A stretch of DNA of 64,000 nucleotides from an uncultured Pseudoalteromonas sp. (lineage in GTDB: Bacteria > Pseudomonadota > Gammaproteobacteria > Enterobacterales > Alteromonadaceae): contig CANLRB010000024.1 of assembly GCA_947493455.1 (NCBI GenBank), positions 1 to 64,000 on the forward strand. The letters run 5' to 3'. Position 1 is the first letter of the stretch. The number at the start of each line of letters is the position of its first letter. A model generated the notes under the pieces. That model searched no databases and was not told where the DNA came from. It saw only the letters and a program-made list of their open reading frames with translations. A program made the translations under genes and the position numbers. Positions 1-8,316 of the stretch are shown one piece after another.

Positions 1-44
1 ACCGCTTCAATTTTAAATTCTTCAGGATAACGTTTGCTGCTCAT
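1..44 (-). CDS. IS3-family transposase OrfA, N-terminal fragment (runs off window)
   Basis: Starts at an ATG at 44 (reading left) and gives MSSKRYPEEFKIEA before the window ends. This start is characteristic of OrfA of IS3-family elements, the small HTH protein made alone or fused by -1 frameshifting to the DDE OrfB. An AGAGAGG purine-rich stretch lies about 4 bases upstream as ribosome binding site. Nothing can be said about the completeness of the element. Confidence 0.6.
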   Translation of the reverse strand, partial: MSSKRYPEEFKIEA

Positions 45-110
45 AAGCACCTCTCTTTTAGTCATTTTATCTAACTATTAGGTGTCTAGGAAACTAGTGG
101 CGTATCAGGA
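1..110 (-). mobile_element. End of an IS3-family insertion sequence
   Basis: The leftward reading frame at the window edge begins like the OrfA (helix-turn-helix) protein of an IS3-family element. The sequence just upstream, about 81-110, carries a GTGTCTAGGAAACTAGTGGCG-like stretch that probably contains the terminal inverted repeat. Only this one end is inside the window, so neither the exact tip nor a target-site duplication can be fixed. The assignment rests on the first 14 residues of the transposase. Confidence 0.6.
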
Positions 111-144
111 TGCAATGCTATCCTTAATTATGGAGAACGTTGCA

Positions 145-207
145 ATGAAACAAAGAAAACGTATTTACTACACACCTAAACAAAAAGCTTTAATATGGGG
201 TCGCTAA
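145..207 (+). pseudogene. IS30-family transposase remnant, first 20 codons
   Basis: An ATG at 145 opens a 20-codon frame, MKQRKRIYYTPKQKALIWGR then stop. This resembles the conserved N-terminus of IS30-family transposases (a QRKRIYYTP-QKALIWDRW-type start). The frame stops where the family normally continues for another 300 or so residues. A GGAGAACGTTGCA stretch gives a plausible ribosome binding site. This is the left end of a deleted element lying between the IS3 end and the 3' end of the channel gene. The family call is from memory of the motif and is moderately certain. Confidence 0.5.
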
Positions 208-211
208 AAAG

Positions 212-1156
212 CTAGGTTTTACCGCAATGTTCGCATGTCACTGGTTTAGAATTGTGTCTGTTATAGTTTAATATTACGTGTTCAAGCTCTTTTGAAGAGA
301 TACCCATTGATTCGGATAACTTTTCAATAGCAGCTTGCTCTTCTAAAGTAATGATACCGTCTTGGAGAGCTGTTGCTATTTCTCGCTCTAGTAATTGTCT
401 TCTGGTTCTAAGTTCATCGCCAAACTTTGCAGCTAGCATTGCTGCTGGTAACGCCACTATGCCCACCCCTAATAACATAATAAATATAGATATAAACTTA
501 CCTAAGAAAGTTACTGGGGTCACATCACCATAGCCTACGGTTGTCATGGTAACGACTGACCACCAAATTGCACTTGGTATGCTGTCAAATACATCTGGTT
601 GGGCGTCATGTTCAACGCCGTACATTACGCTAGCAGAAAGTATGACTAGAACGCACATTATAATTATGGCAGCACCAACACTAGGTAATTCTTTCTTCAA
701 TACATCCATAAATAAGCGGAGTCCTTTGAAGTAGTGAGTTAGTTTCAATAACCTAAGCATTCTAAGCATCCGCAGATATCTTAAATCTATGGCAAATATG
801 AACGATAAATAAAAAGGAGCTATCGCTAGCAAGTCGATAAGTGATACTGGGCTTAATGAATATTTAATTCTTGATTTTATTGGTTCAGAGCGGTCATTTT
901 GCGGAGATTCAACTGAAACCCAAATCCTCGCGAAATATTCTACCGTAAACACAATAACAGAAAAAATGTTAAATAAGAGAAACTCTTGGTGGTACATTTC
1001 TCCTATTGGTTTATAGGACTCAACAATAATGGCTCCTACGTTTAAAATGATAAGTATGACGATAAAGCCGCTAAATAATCGGCTAGTCTTTGAACCATCG
1101 AACCCGTGTTCGAGAATATCGTATACTTTCTTTCTTGTTGTTAGTGCCTTGCCCAT
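212..1156 (-). CDS. Voltage-gated potassium channel family protein (ion_trans, 6 TM)
   Basis: A 314-residue inner-membrane channel. It has hydrophobic segments around residues 29-46, 60-80, 103-122, 160-180 and 217-245. An S4-like voltage sensor with regularly spaced arginines lies at 125-139 (LRYLRMLRMLRLLKL). A pore helix precedes the K+ selectivity filter TVGYGD at 206-211. The cytoplasmic tail is amphipathic and ends in CEHCG, a possible metal-binding pair. The architecture is that of Kv-like bacterial K+ channels, which let K+ through in response to membrane voltage. It starts 49 bases after the LtrA gene on the same strand and may be the last gene of that transcript. Confidence 0.88.
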   Translation of the reverse strand: MGKALTTRKKVYDILEHGFDGSKTSRLFSGFIVILIILNVGAIIVESYKPIGEMYHQEFLLFNIFSVIVFTVEYFARIWVSVESPQNDRSEPIKSRIKYSLSPVSLIDLLAIAPFYLSFIFAIDLRYLRMLRMLRLLKLTHYFKGLRLFMDVLKKELPSVGAAIIIMCVLVILSASVMYGVEHDAQPDVFDSIPSAIWWSVVTMTTVGYGDVTPVTFLGKFISIFIMLLGVGIVALPAAMLAAKFGDELRTRRQLLEREIATALQDGIITLEEQAAIEKLSESMGISSKELEHVILNYNRHNSKPVTCEHCGKT

Positions 1157-1204
1157 TGATTAATTATTCCGCTTATTATTGAGTTAACCGTTAGTGCCTA
1201 ATCC

Positions 1205-2410
1205 TTAAACTTTAGCCTGTTCTTCTTTGGAGAAGGTAAGATAGGCTCTTGTTACTGGAATAGCGATTTGCGAAATTAAAGCAGTTCCCCAAAGCAGATT
1301 ACCCACTATTGCTGGTACGTATGGTAAAACCAACAGCGTTACCAAAGCTAAAACAACACCAAAAATTCGTACTTTTGCAGTAGCAAATCGATGTGCAATG
1401 CGTTCTTCGATATTGAATTGAATCCAAAGTAGACACAGTAAATATGAGGCAAGGCCGATACAACCAATGGCACCATATTTCAAAGGATAAGGGTCCCAAA
1501 ATCCAACTTTTACTTCACCGGAAAGTGCGACACCGATCATCACAGCAGACAACATTAAGAATAGGTGAGCCAGCCACCAGTTAACCAGTGTCCATTTATC
1601 TTGATTTTTTGGCTTACCATTGCCAACAAAGTCAAAGTATATCCAGCATTGAATAAATACAGCTATTCCTCCAAACATGAAGTTAAATAAGACTTCAGGA
1701 GTAACTTTATATACACCTTTTTCGGATAGTGTGATCACGAGCTTAAAGAACCCCTCACCTACAACAATGAGTAGTAGTAGAGCGAATCTCTCAGACATAT
1801 GCCCTAATCGAGGCAAAAATCGCTTGCACTCTAAAACGCCAATTTTTGGAAGCATATACAGAAGTTGGATTGAAACTATGGCAAGTGCAAATACCGCAAA
1901 ATTGTATGGTGCAGGTAGAAAAGCGCTAATAGCAAATACGATAGCAAGAACAAAAAAGTTGCGGCTTACTGTACTGGAAAGCACAGTTGCTTCTATACCA
2001 AGCCTATTTGTTCTGTGATACAAATAGGCCGTGATCATTCTATTTGCTGCATAGGCAAGAGCAAAATACATCCAGCCCTTATCTAATACATGAGGAATAG
2101 ACGCCGCCATAACCATTGCGGTGACAATTTGGCAGGACATGATAAGTCTATGTTTTACGTCTGTGCTGACATAGAGCGAGTTAAACACGCTAGAGTCTGC
2201 CCATGCAAACCACACAGCGATAAATAGTCCTGCAAAAGCTAGAAAGCCATCCACACTTAAGTGGTCACTTAAAAAGTTTCCAAGTAAGAAAATAATGACC
2301 ACATGGATCAGATCATAAAATAACTCAACCCAATGCACATGGTCATGTGCATCTTCATGATCTAAGTGGTGCTTTGGCAATCGCCACATTGGATGATTTT
2401 CTAGTGACAT
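1205..2410 (-). CDS. ltrA: LtrA-family (low temperature requirement A) membrane protein
   Basis: A 401-residue polytopic membrane protein. The N-terminal histidine-rich region is followed by VELFYDLIHVVIIFLL at about residues 28-43, the signature of the LtrA family. The family was named for a Listeria gene needed at low temperature, but its biochemical function is not established. About ten hydrophobic helices can be counted. It begins 1 base after the AhpD-like gene, so the two are probably translationally coupled, as last or next-to-last members of the redox operon. Its role there is unknown. Confidence 0.82.
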   Translation of the reverse strand: MSLENHPMWRLPKHHLDHEDAHDHVHWVELFYDLIHVVIIFLLGNFLSDHLSVDGFLAFAGLFIAVWFAWADSSVFNSLYVSTDVKHRLIMSCQIVTAMVMAASIPHVLDKGWMYFALAYAANRMITAYLYHRTNRLGIEATVLSSTVSRNFFVLAIVFAISAFLPAPYNFAVFALAIVSIQLLYMLPKIGVLECKRFLPRLGHMSERFALLLLIVVGEGFFKLVITLSEKGVYKVTPEVLFNFMFGGIAVFIQCWIYFDFVGNGKPKNQDKWTLVNWWLAHLFLMLSAVMIGVALSGEVKVGFWDPYPLKYGAIGCIGLASYLLCLLWIQFNIEERIAHRFATAKVRIFGVVLALVTLLVLPYVPAIVGNLLWGTALISQIAIPVTRAYLTFSKEEQAKV

Positions 2411-2411
2411 A

Positions 2412-2966
2412 CTATTTCTCCGGCTTTTCCCAAGCGTAAGGCTTCATTGCATCATCTACTTCTGTATGCGTTAATGCGTTTGTGAAGTTTGAAATTAATT
2501 TTGATGCCAATCCGGTTAATACTTCCAATGCTTGGCGCTTTGTATATCCAGCATTCAAAAAGTCATTTAACTTATCGTCACCAATATGGCCTCGGTTGTC
2601 TAATAAGGCTTTTGTGAAATCATGCAGCGCTTGAAGTTTTGCGTCTGGCAGCTTAGTGCCATTTCTTAAAGCTTCAATAACATCATCTGGCATTTTAGAT
2701 GACTTCATCATCCATGTATGACCGGGAACGCAATAGTGGCAATTATTTTCAAAATTTGACGTCATAAAAACAACTTGTTGCTCAACCGGGCTAAAAGTTG
2801 TCTCTTTCATAAAACTTGTAAACGTTTGGTTGTATGCTTTATATGTTGCTGGAGCTTCGGCTAAAATCTTGTGGAGGTTTGGGATCATCCCAAAGCCAGC
2901 TAAAGATTGCTCCATCAATGGTTTCGATTCTTCTGGAGCCGTATCCGGCTCATAGTATGTAAACAT
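2412..2966 (-). CDS. Carboxymuconolactone decarboxylase (AhpD-like) family protein
   Basis: A 184-residue all-helical protein with the AhpD-type motif CHYCVPGH: C76, C79 and H83. In AhpD-like proteins these form a redox-active dithiol and proton relay that reduce peroxiredoxins or other thiol partners. No signal peptide, so cytoplasmic. It lies in a tight operon, 2 bases after the FrnE-like gene and 1 base before ltrA. The peroxiredoxin-like gene three genes upstream is a natural redox partner, but that pairing is inference. Confidence 0.85.
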   Translation of the reverse strand: MFTYYEPDTAPEESKPLMEQSLAGFGMIPNLHKILAEAPATYKAYNQTFTSFMKETTFSPVEQQVVFMTSNFENNCHYCVPGHTWMMKSSKMPDDVIEALRNGTKLPDAKLQALHDFTKALLDNRGHIGDDKLNDFLNAGYTKRQALEVLTGLASKLISNFTNALTHTEVDDAMKPYAWEKPEK

Positions 2967-2968
2967 AA

Positions 2969-3619
2969 TTAATAGTCTCTTTTTAAATATTGATTGAGTA
3001 CACGTTCAAAAGTTGCTAATTCTTGTGCACCTGAAAGGGCCTGTTCGCCATTAAAAATAAATAATGGTACGCCATGTATTCCTCTTTGATGCCAATGCTC
3101 TTCAACTAGCTTCACTTCTTCACTATATAAGTTGTTATCCAATACAGACTGCGCTTGCTGGGAGTTCAAGCCAACCTTTTCAACAATATGGATAAGTTCA
3201 GATTCTGTGAAAGTGCCTTTGTCGCTAAAAAAGTGCTCAAAAAGTGCTTCTGCTAATTGGTTTTGCAAGTTGCTTTCTTTGGCCCAGTGAAGCAGTTGAT
3301 GACATTGATGTGTATTAAGCATTTTCATCTCATCAAAGTAGTTAAACCTGAAGCCAACTTTTTTGCCTTCTTCGGTCAACATAGCTCTTGCTCTGATACT
3401 ACCCTCTAACGTAGTCCCGTACTTTTTCGATAAATGCTGTCTTAGGTTTTCACCTTCTTTGGGCATACTTGGGTTAAGCTCGAAGGGGTGCCAGACAATG
3501 TTAACCTCGAATTTAGTGTCAAAATTGGCTAATGCCTCTTTTAAGCGACCATAGCCAATTACACACCAAGGACAAACCACATCAGAAACGATATCAATGT
3601 TAATTTGCATTTTTGACAT
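2969..3619 (-). CDS. DsbA-family thiol oxidoreductase, FrnE-like
   Basis: A 216-residue thioredoxin-fold protein with a DsbA-type helical insertion. The active site CPWC is at C16-C19 right after the first beta-strand. The cis-proline loop is GVPLF near residue 181. No signal peptide, so it is probably the cytoplasmic FrnE/HCCA-isomerase branch of the DsbA family rather than periplasmic DsbA. FrnE-type proteins act in oxidative or metal stress. It is separated by 2 bases from both operon neighbours. Confidence 0.85.
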   Translation of the reverse strand: MSKMQINIDIVSDVVCPWCVIGYGRLKEALANFDTKFEVNIVWHPFELNPSMPKEGENLRQHLSKKYGTTLEGSIRARAMLTEEGKKVGFRFNYFDEMKMLNTHQCHQLLHWAKESNLQNQLAEALFEHFFSDKGTFTESELIHIVEKVGLNSQQAQSVLDNNLYSEEVKLVEEHWHQRGIHGVPLFIFNGEQALSGAQELATFERVLNQYLKRDY

Positions 3620-3621
3620 AG

Positions 3622-3984
3622 CTATTTCTTTTCAACAATGATCGCAGTGATTGTTGTGTCACCAACATTTTTAACTCTGTGCTCCCATTGGTCATGCCAC
3701 ATCACATAGCCATCAGGGATCTCTAAAGTCATGTCTTTTTCAGTTGTTGTTATCGTCGCCTTGCCACCTTTTTCAAAGTAAACAGTTTCAGCATTGTGTT
3801 TATGCCAATTATCCTGTTCACCCGGTTTGAGCGTCATCTTGAGTACGGTAACTACTTGGTTCTCAAGTAGAAGTTCATATTGATTTGGAGATGCGATGTG
3901 TGCAGATTCGACTCTTGTGTTTTCTGCAAACGCATTTCCAAACAATAGGGCTGATATAACAGCAGTCAAAACAACCTTTTTCAT
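3622..3984 (-). CDS. Secreted cupin-domain protein
   Basis: A 120-residue protein with a clear signal peptide (MKKVVLTAVISALLFGNAFA, cleavage after AFA), then a single small cupin beta-barrel. The histidines of the W-H-K-H-N-A-E-T motif and the later W-H-D-Q-W-E-H are candidate metal ligands. It would act in the periplasm, unlike its cytoplasmic operon partners. Substrate unknown. A good AGGAG ribosome binding site precedes the ATG. Confidence 0.8.
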   Translation of the reverse strand: MKKVVLTAVISALLFGNAFAENTRVESAHIASPNQYELLLENQVVTVLKMTLKPGEQDNWHKHNAETVYFEKGGKATITTTEKDMTLEIPDGYVMWHDQWEHRVKNVGDTTITAIIVEKK

Positions 3985-3992
3985 AGGAACTC

Positions 3993-4535
3993 CTATTTAT
4001 GCATACCACGAATAGGGTAGTTGTTAGCTGGATTTCGTATCCAGTCTAAGCCACTAATTAATGACTGAAGTTCTGGTCTTACAAACGGGTTATTAGAAAT
4101 ATCCGCTACGTGCACTTTACCTTCACTATTAACCACAAATAGCCCCGGCTCAGCAAATGGATGATCAGTTTCTTCGGGTGATCTTGGATCGGATATATAC
4201 ACCCCAAGTTCTTCCATTTGCTCAACAGTAAGCCCATATGCGATAGGGAAAGAAACATCAAGTCTTTCCATATGACTTTCAAGTTGTTCTTTGCTGTCTC
4301 CTGAAACGGCGATCAAATCTACACCTGTTTGAGCAAGTAGATCTTTCACATTTTCTAATTGGTTTAGGTATCGTGTACAAAGAGGACAATGCTGCCCCCT
4401 GTAAACAACAACCATCTTCCAATCCAAACCATTTTCAGGAATAGAAAGCTTTTTAACATCGCCATTTAATAGCTTTGCTTCAATTACAGGGAAATCAGCT
4501 CCTGCGTGTAATTTAGTAGTATATTCAACGCTCAT
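3993..4535 (-). CDS. Peroxiredoxin-like (AhpC/TSA, redoxin) protein
   Basis: A 180-residue thioredoxin-fold protein of the redoxin type. The motif VVYRGQHCPLCTRYLNQLE places C50 and C53 at the position of the peroxidatic cysteine and a resolving cysteine, as in the bacterioferritin-comigratory/PRX-like2 group. No signal peptide. It probably reduces peroxides with electrons from a dithiol partner such as the AhpD-like or FrnE-like protein in the same operon (inference). It starts 9 bases after mdaB with an SD of GGAG. Confidence 0.82.
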   Translation of the reverse strand: MSVEYTTKLHAGADFPVIEAKLLNGDVKKLSIPENGLDWKMVVVYRGQHCPLCTRYLNQLENVKDLLAQTGVDLIAVSGDSKEQLESHMERLDVSFPIAYGLTVEQMEELGVYISDPRSPEETDHPFAEPGLFVVNSEGKVHVADISNNPFVRPELQSLISGLDWIRNPANNYPIRGMHK

Positions 4536-4544
4536 AACTTCTCC

Positions 4545-5126
4545 TTAAAAATGTTTGTTAATGTGAGCTTCAAAACGTTTGAAGTCGTTTTCAACATCTG
4601 CATTTTTCATCACGTCAAAGCATGCAAATGTTTCCATTGGCTTCATACCAAAAAACTTAAAGTTCATGTGCATAGGGAACAACAGGTCATCAATTGATTT
4701 TCCATTGAAGAATTCATTTTCATCATTGAACGCTTCTTCTGGAGCATTGAACGTCAAAGACATCATGTATTTTGTATTAGTAAGTGTGCCTCCCATACCA
4801 TAATTTTTCTTAGGCGCGTCTTCTGTTCGGCCATCACCAACGCATAATGCGCCGCCCATACCCGCTGTATAGACTTCATCCATGTATTTTTTGAATGACC
4901 AAGTAACACCCATCCAATTTACCGGGGTTTGAAGAATAACGATATCGGCCCATTGATGATTCTCAAGTTCTCTCTCAACGTTAATATCTTCTGAGATTGT
5001 AACTACACGAGTTTTGTTGCCTTTTGCCTCTAGCATTGAAACTGCTTTTTCTACTAGCGTAGCGTTTAGTTTGCCTTCCGAAAAAGGGTAATATTGATGA
5101 CCATTGATAATTAAAATATTGCTCAT
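4545..5126 (-). CDS. mdaB: NADPH:quinone reductase MdaB
   Basis: A 193-residue flavodoxin-fold quinone reductase, the same length as E. coli MdaB and similar over the whole chain ([10 protein letters not shown] start, [39 protein letters not shown]). It reduces quinones by two electrons with NADPH and FAD, avoiding semiquinones. It is the first gene of the leftward operon and is divergent from the HxlR regulator, whose family commonly controls such quinone reductases. Confidence 0.92.
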   Translation of the reverse strand: MSNILIINGHQYYPFSEGKLNATLVEKAVSMLEAKGNKTRVVTISEDINVERELENHQWADIVILQTPVNWMGVTWSFKKYMDEVYTAGMGGALCVGDGRTEDAPKKNYGMGGTLTNTKYMMSLTFNAPEEAFNDENEFFNGKSIDDLLFPMHMNFKFFGMKPMETFACFDVMKNADVENDFKRFEAHINKHF

Positions 5127-5164
5127 TTGTGTTTCTCCAAAAATAAAATTTATTTTGAATGGTT

Positions 5165-5225
5165 AATTGTGGTATATTCTAGATACCTTTTAACAACAAT
5201 CAATTAGTATACTTTTAGTAACCTA
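5165..5225. promoter_or_regulatory. Candidate HxlR operator between mdaB and its regulator
   Basis: The 119-base divergent intergenic region holds an inverted repeat GGTAT-7 bases-ATACC at 5171-5187. A second related half-dyad TAGTATACTTTTAGTAAC lies at 5205-5222. HxlR regulators bind AT-rich dyads of this sort over the promoters of adjacent quinone-reductase genes. The assignment is from position and symmetry only. Confidence 0.45.
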
Positions 5226-5245
5226 GAATAAATAAGTGAGTAATT

Positions 5246-5611
5246 GTGAAAAGTTCAATAGAAACAGATAGTAAGGGAAGAAAAAAAGTTTATAACGCGT
5301 GTATGGAACCTTGTGCAATTGAAAAAGGCATGCGTTTAATCGGCGGAAAATGGAAAGGATCAATTATTTATCATTTAAAAGATGAGCCTGTCCGGTTTAA
5401 TGATTTGACTCGAATGCTCGGCGGCGCAACAAAAAAAATGGTTGATCAGCGTCTCAAGGAACTTGAAGACGAAGGTATGGTAATTAGAAAAGTCATAAGC
5501 GATAGACCAATAGCAGTTACTTATGAACTGACTGATTTTGGAAAGTCAGCTTTACATATCTTGGAAGAGTTAAGAGTTTGGTCAGAATCTAATGATGTAC
5601 AGATAAATTAA
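5246..5611 (+). CDS. HxlR-family winged-helix transcriptional regulator with redox-type cysteine
   Basis: A 121-residue MarR-like winged-helix protein (GGKWKGSIIYHL, VRFNDLTRMLGG, MVDQRLKELEDEGMV). Cysteines C19 and C23 sit just before the first DNA-binding helix. C23 in PCAIE aligns with the conserved cysteine of the YodB/CatR/QorR type that senses quinones, diamide and other electrophiles. Its start is GTG. Divergent from the mdaB operon, which it very likely represses. It ends with a 4-base tail overlap with the convergent gene 5608-6030. Confidence 0.88.
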   Translation: MKSSIETDSKGRKKVYNACMEPCAIEKGMRLIGGKWKGSIIYHLKDEPVRFNDLTRMLGGATKKMVDQRLKELEDEGMVIRKVISDRPIAVTYELTDFGKSALHILEELRVWSESNDVQIN

Positions 5612-6030
5612 AGTAGCTTATTAACTAGCTCATCTTTTAAGGTACTCTCGTATTTTTTTAGCCAAGATTTAGCGGACTCAATGTCATTAAGAAACTTAAA
5701 GTTTAGGTTTTTACCTTGATAAAGCTCACGTATTTGTTGTTTAAATGCGTGTGGGCATGCTGATTTTGTTAAGTAGAATGCGATGTTGTTAAGTCCTGTC
5801 GCTATGCGTTGAGCTGTCGATGTTTTAAATGTTTCAATTACTTCAGGGATCATTAAGCTATCACCTTCAAGGACAGTGAATACAGAATATGATGGGCATT
5901 TATTGACTTTCAATAGCTTGTTAAAGTCATTATTGTAGTGTTCAAACGCCTCAAAATTCCAAGGCCCAAGGATTTTTACATAAAACACATTGTGTGAATA
6001 TTCAATGTAAAATTCCCCGTGTTCATTCAT
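5608..6030 (-). CDS. Hypothetical protein, possibly SpoIIAA/STAS-like
   Basis: A 140-residue soluble protein without signal peptide. Not confidently recognised. The alternation of short beta-strands and helices (FYIEYSHNVFYVKILGPWN near the start, IESAKSWLKKY near the end) resembles the small STAS-like/SpoIIAA-like proteins that read phosphorylation or membrane state. An AAGAG ribosome binding site precedes ATG 6030. It lies just beyond a strong terminator, so it is probably its own transcription unit. Confidence 0.6.
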   Translation of the reverse strand: MNEHGEFYIEYSHNVFYVKILGPWNFEAFEHYNNDFNKLLKVNKCPSYSVFTVLEGDSLMIPEVIETFKTSTAQRIATGLNNIAFYLTKSACPHAFKQQIRELYQGKNLNFKFLNDIESAKSWLKKYESTLKDELVNKLL

Positions 6031-6050
6031 AAGCTCTTAATCCAATATAT

Positions 6051-6093
6051 AAAACTAGCTTCATGTTTAATCCTAATATATGAAGCTAGTTTT
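6051..6093. terminator. Strong hairpin after the ALDH/dioxygenase operon
   Basis: A perfect 13-base inverted repeat (AAAACTAGCTTCA at 6051-6063 and TGAAGCTAGTTTT at 6081-6093) with a 17-base loop lies directly downstream of the dioxygenase stop. On the leftward strand it ends in GTTTTATATATT, which fits an intrinsic terminator for the ALDH-dioxygenase transcript. Confidence 0.7.
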
Positions 6094-6105
6094 AACCAAC
6101 TTTTA

Positions 6106-6876
6106 CTAATTAGTGGGAAAAAGTAAGTCCGTCCTGATTATATATTTGATGCCCTCGTCAATTGGAGCTGAACTATGTAGACAGTGCAGGGGATGCATAC
6201 CGTGAGGAAAACACAGTACACTTCCGGCAGGTGTTCTAACCTTTACAAGCTTAGCATCTTGAGCGCTTTTTGCAGGCAATGTTTTATCATATTTGTTTAC
6301 CCAAAACTGAGTATCGCCTCCTGTAAACTCTTCTGAAAGTAAAATCAAAAAGGTCATTTGACTCCATCGGTCAGGGTAAGCATTGTGTATATTTTTGCCT
6401 TCTATAATTCTACTTCCCGGCCACGAACCATCGGTATGAGGCTTAAAGAAATCCCCTTTGTCATATTTGTAGAATCTAAATCGCGCATTAATTCCCAGCG
6501 GAGTTTGCCCATATATAACATCAATACCTTCTGAGAAAAGGTGTTTACACCTTTCCCACATAATTGTATCTGTAGTTTCATCAACTACCCACGTTAAACT
6601 ATCGTTATGTCGGATATGGCGAGGTAGTGAGACTGCGGCATCCTTATTAAAACCTAATGTTTCTCCAATAGAGATGAGGGATTCACATTCCTCTTTGGAG
6701 AGTACATCGAGTATTTGAAATGCACCGGGTACTTCTTCTATTACTTTGATGGTCGGTTCAAGTGTAGATGCCTCATCTAAGTTCGCTGGGTTTTGTGTTT
6801 GACTTGCCCATAATGGAATGTCATTACTTTCAGCACCGGATTCTTTTTCGACAATGTAGAATGTATTATTTTTCAT
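6106..6876 (-). CDS. 2-oxoglutarate/Fe(II) dioxygenase (prolyl 4-hydroxylase-like)
   Basis: A 256-residue protein with the double-stranded beta-helix of P4H-type oxygenases. Ligands visible: H147 and D149 in KPHTDGSW, the distal iron histidine H234 (LHCLH) and R248 (YIIRTD), which binds the 2-oxoglutarate carboxylate. Such enzymes hydroxylate a protein or small molecule while oxidising 2-oxoglutarate to succinate. No signal peptide. I chose ATG 6876 because GGAG lies 6 bases upstream; a TTG one codon earlier is also possible. It begins 3 bases after the ALDH stop, so the two are co-translated. Confidence 0.82.
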   Translation of the reverse strand: MKNNTFYIVEKESGAESNDIPLWASQTQNPANLDEASTLEPTIKVIEEVPGAFQILDVLSKEECESLISIGETLGFNKDAAVSLPRHIRHNDSLTWVVDETTDTIMWERCKHLFSEGIDVIYGQTPLGINARFRFYKYDKGDFFKPHTDGSWPGSRIIEGKNIHNAYPDRWSQMTFLILLSEEFTGGDTQFWVNKYDKTLPAKSAQDAKLVKVRTPAGSVLCFPHGMHPLHCLHSSAPIDEGIKYIIRTDLLFPTN

Positions 6877-6879
6877 CAA

Positions 6880-8205
6880 TTACTCCACAACCGTAACTTG
6901 TGCAAATAGTCTGTGTCCTTCTTGGCTTCCGTGAAATCCATATCCACTTTGTTTAGCGCCAACCCAAGGGCTGTCTCCGCTTCCACCGGGGCCTTTGTTT
7001 ATTCCTATCATTCCCGCTTCTAGCTGACTTGCTACTGCTCTGGCATTTGCTTGTCCAAATACGACAGCTCCTAATCCGTAAATAGAGTTGTTAGCACGGG
7101 ATATGGCTTCTTCAATACTTTCAAACTCAGAAATAGCGACAACTGGTCCAAATGTTTCATTTGATTCCATGAGCATATTTGCTTCGATTCCCGTAACAAC
7201 GGTTGGTTCGTAATATCGACCATCTAAAATCTGCCCACCCAATAGCAAACTAGCACCTTTAGAAAGGGCATCTTTTACGTGCGAATCAATCTTACTGAGT
7301 TGTTTTTCATTGATTATTGGCCCCAAATGAGTGTTTTCGTCGTGCCAAGGTCCTACTTTGTATCGAGAAGCGATAGCTTTTACTTTTACTATGAATTCTG
7401 GAGCAACATTTGATTGGACATAAATTCGCTCAGTAGATGTACACATTTGGCCTGAATTTTCAAAGCTACTGGCTACTGCAAACTGTGCTGCGGCATCTAG
7501 GTTGGCATCATCAAGCACTATCATTGGGTCATTACCACCTAGTTCCATTACCAGCCTTTTTAGGTTCTTTGAAGCCGATGTCATAATCTTTTTACCCACG
7601 TCTAAAGACCCAGTAAAAGCAACTAGATCTATGTCTGGGCTATCGACGATGGTGCTACCAACTTGACCATCTCCATGTAGAATATTTAATACATTATCTG
7701 GTAGTGCTGAGTTGAGTAATGCAACGAACTTATCAGCGATTAATGGCGTTTCTTCTGACGGTTTAAATACGACTGTGTTTCCTGCTATAAGGGCAGGAGT
7801 GATAAGATTTACAGCCATAGCTAAGGGATAGTTCCAAGGTGATATCACAGCACATACACCAAGGGATCTGAACTCAATACTACTATTAGGTTGAGGAGAA
7901 AGTGCATTACCTGCCTCTTTTGCATAATGTGCACCTGAAAAAATTGAACCGCGCACTTCACTTAGCCCTCGGTTGTGCTTTTTGCCCATCTCTTTACACA
8001 ATAAAACGGCAAGCTCTTCTTGATGAGGTATAAGGGACTTAAAAGCCTTCTCGACTATTTTTACACGCTCTTGTAATGGGATACTCTTCCATTGCTTGTG
8101 AGCTAATTTTGCTTTTTCTATTACTCTCTGGGTATTTTCGTTAGAAGAACATTCTAACTCACCAAGAAGTTCCCCATTGCTAGGGTCGTAAGATTTTAAT
8201 TTCAT
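6880..8205 (-). CDS. NAD(P)-dependent aldehyde dehydrogenase family protein
   Basis: A 441-residue ALDH-superfamily enzyme oxidising an aldehyde to an acid. Recognisable are the PWNYP loop (N125), the Rossmann FTGS at 197-200, the general base E221 in VMELGGNDP, and the catalytic C255 in ENSGQMCTS. It is shorter than classical ALDHs (about 480-500) and most like the succinate-semialdehyde/YneI group. The exact substrate is unknown. I prefer ATG 8205 because GGAG sits 7 bases upstream and the upstream TTG at 8217 has no such site. First gene of an operon with the dioxygenase, divergent from LysR. Confidence 0.87.
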   Translation of the reverse strand: MKLKSYDPSNGELLGELECSSNENTQRVIEKAKLAHKQWKSIPLQERVKIVEKAFKSLIPHQEELAVLLCKEMGKKHNRGLSEVRGSIFSGAHYAKEAGNALSPQPNSSIEFRSLGVCAVISPWNYPLAMAVNLITPALIAGNTVVFKPSEETPLIADKFVALLNSALPDNVLNILHGDGQVGSTIVDSPDIDLVAFTGSLDVGKKIMTSASKNLKRLVMELGGNDPMIVLDDANLDAAAQFAVASSFENSGQMCTSTERIYVQSNVAPEFIVKVKAIASRYKVGPWHDENTHLGPIINEKQLSKIDSHVKDALSKGASLLLGGQILDGRYYEPTVVTGIEANMLMESNETFGPVVAISEFESIEEAISRANNSIYGLGAVVFGQANARAVASQLEAGMIGINKGPGGSGDSPWVGAKQSGYGFHGSQEGHRLFAQVTVVE

Positions 8206-8316
8206 GCAATACTCCAATAATCACGCACCACTGCCGAGGTACAACAAAAATGATAAAAAAGATTACCTTCTTGGTGATACAATTAAAAACAGATATTTTA
8301 TGTATGAGAAACAAGT

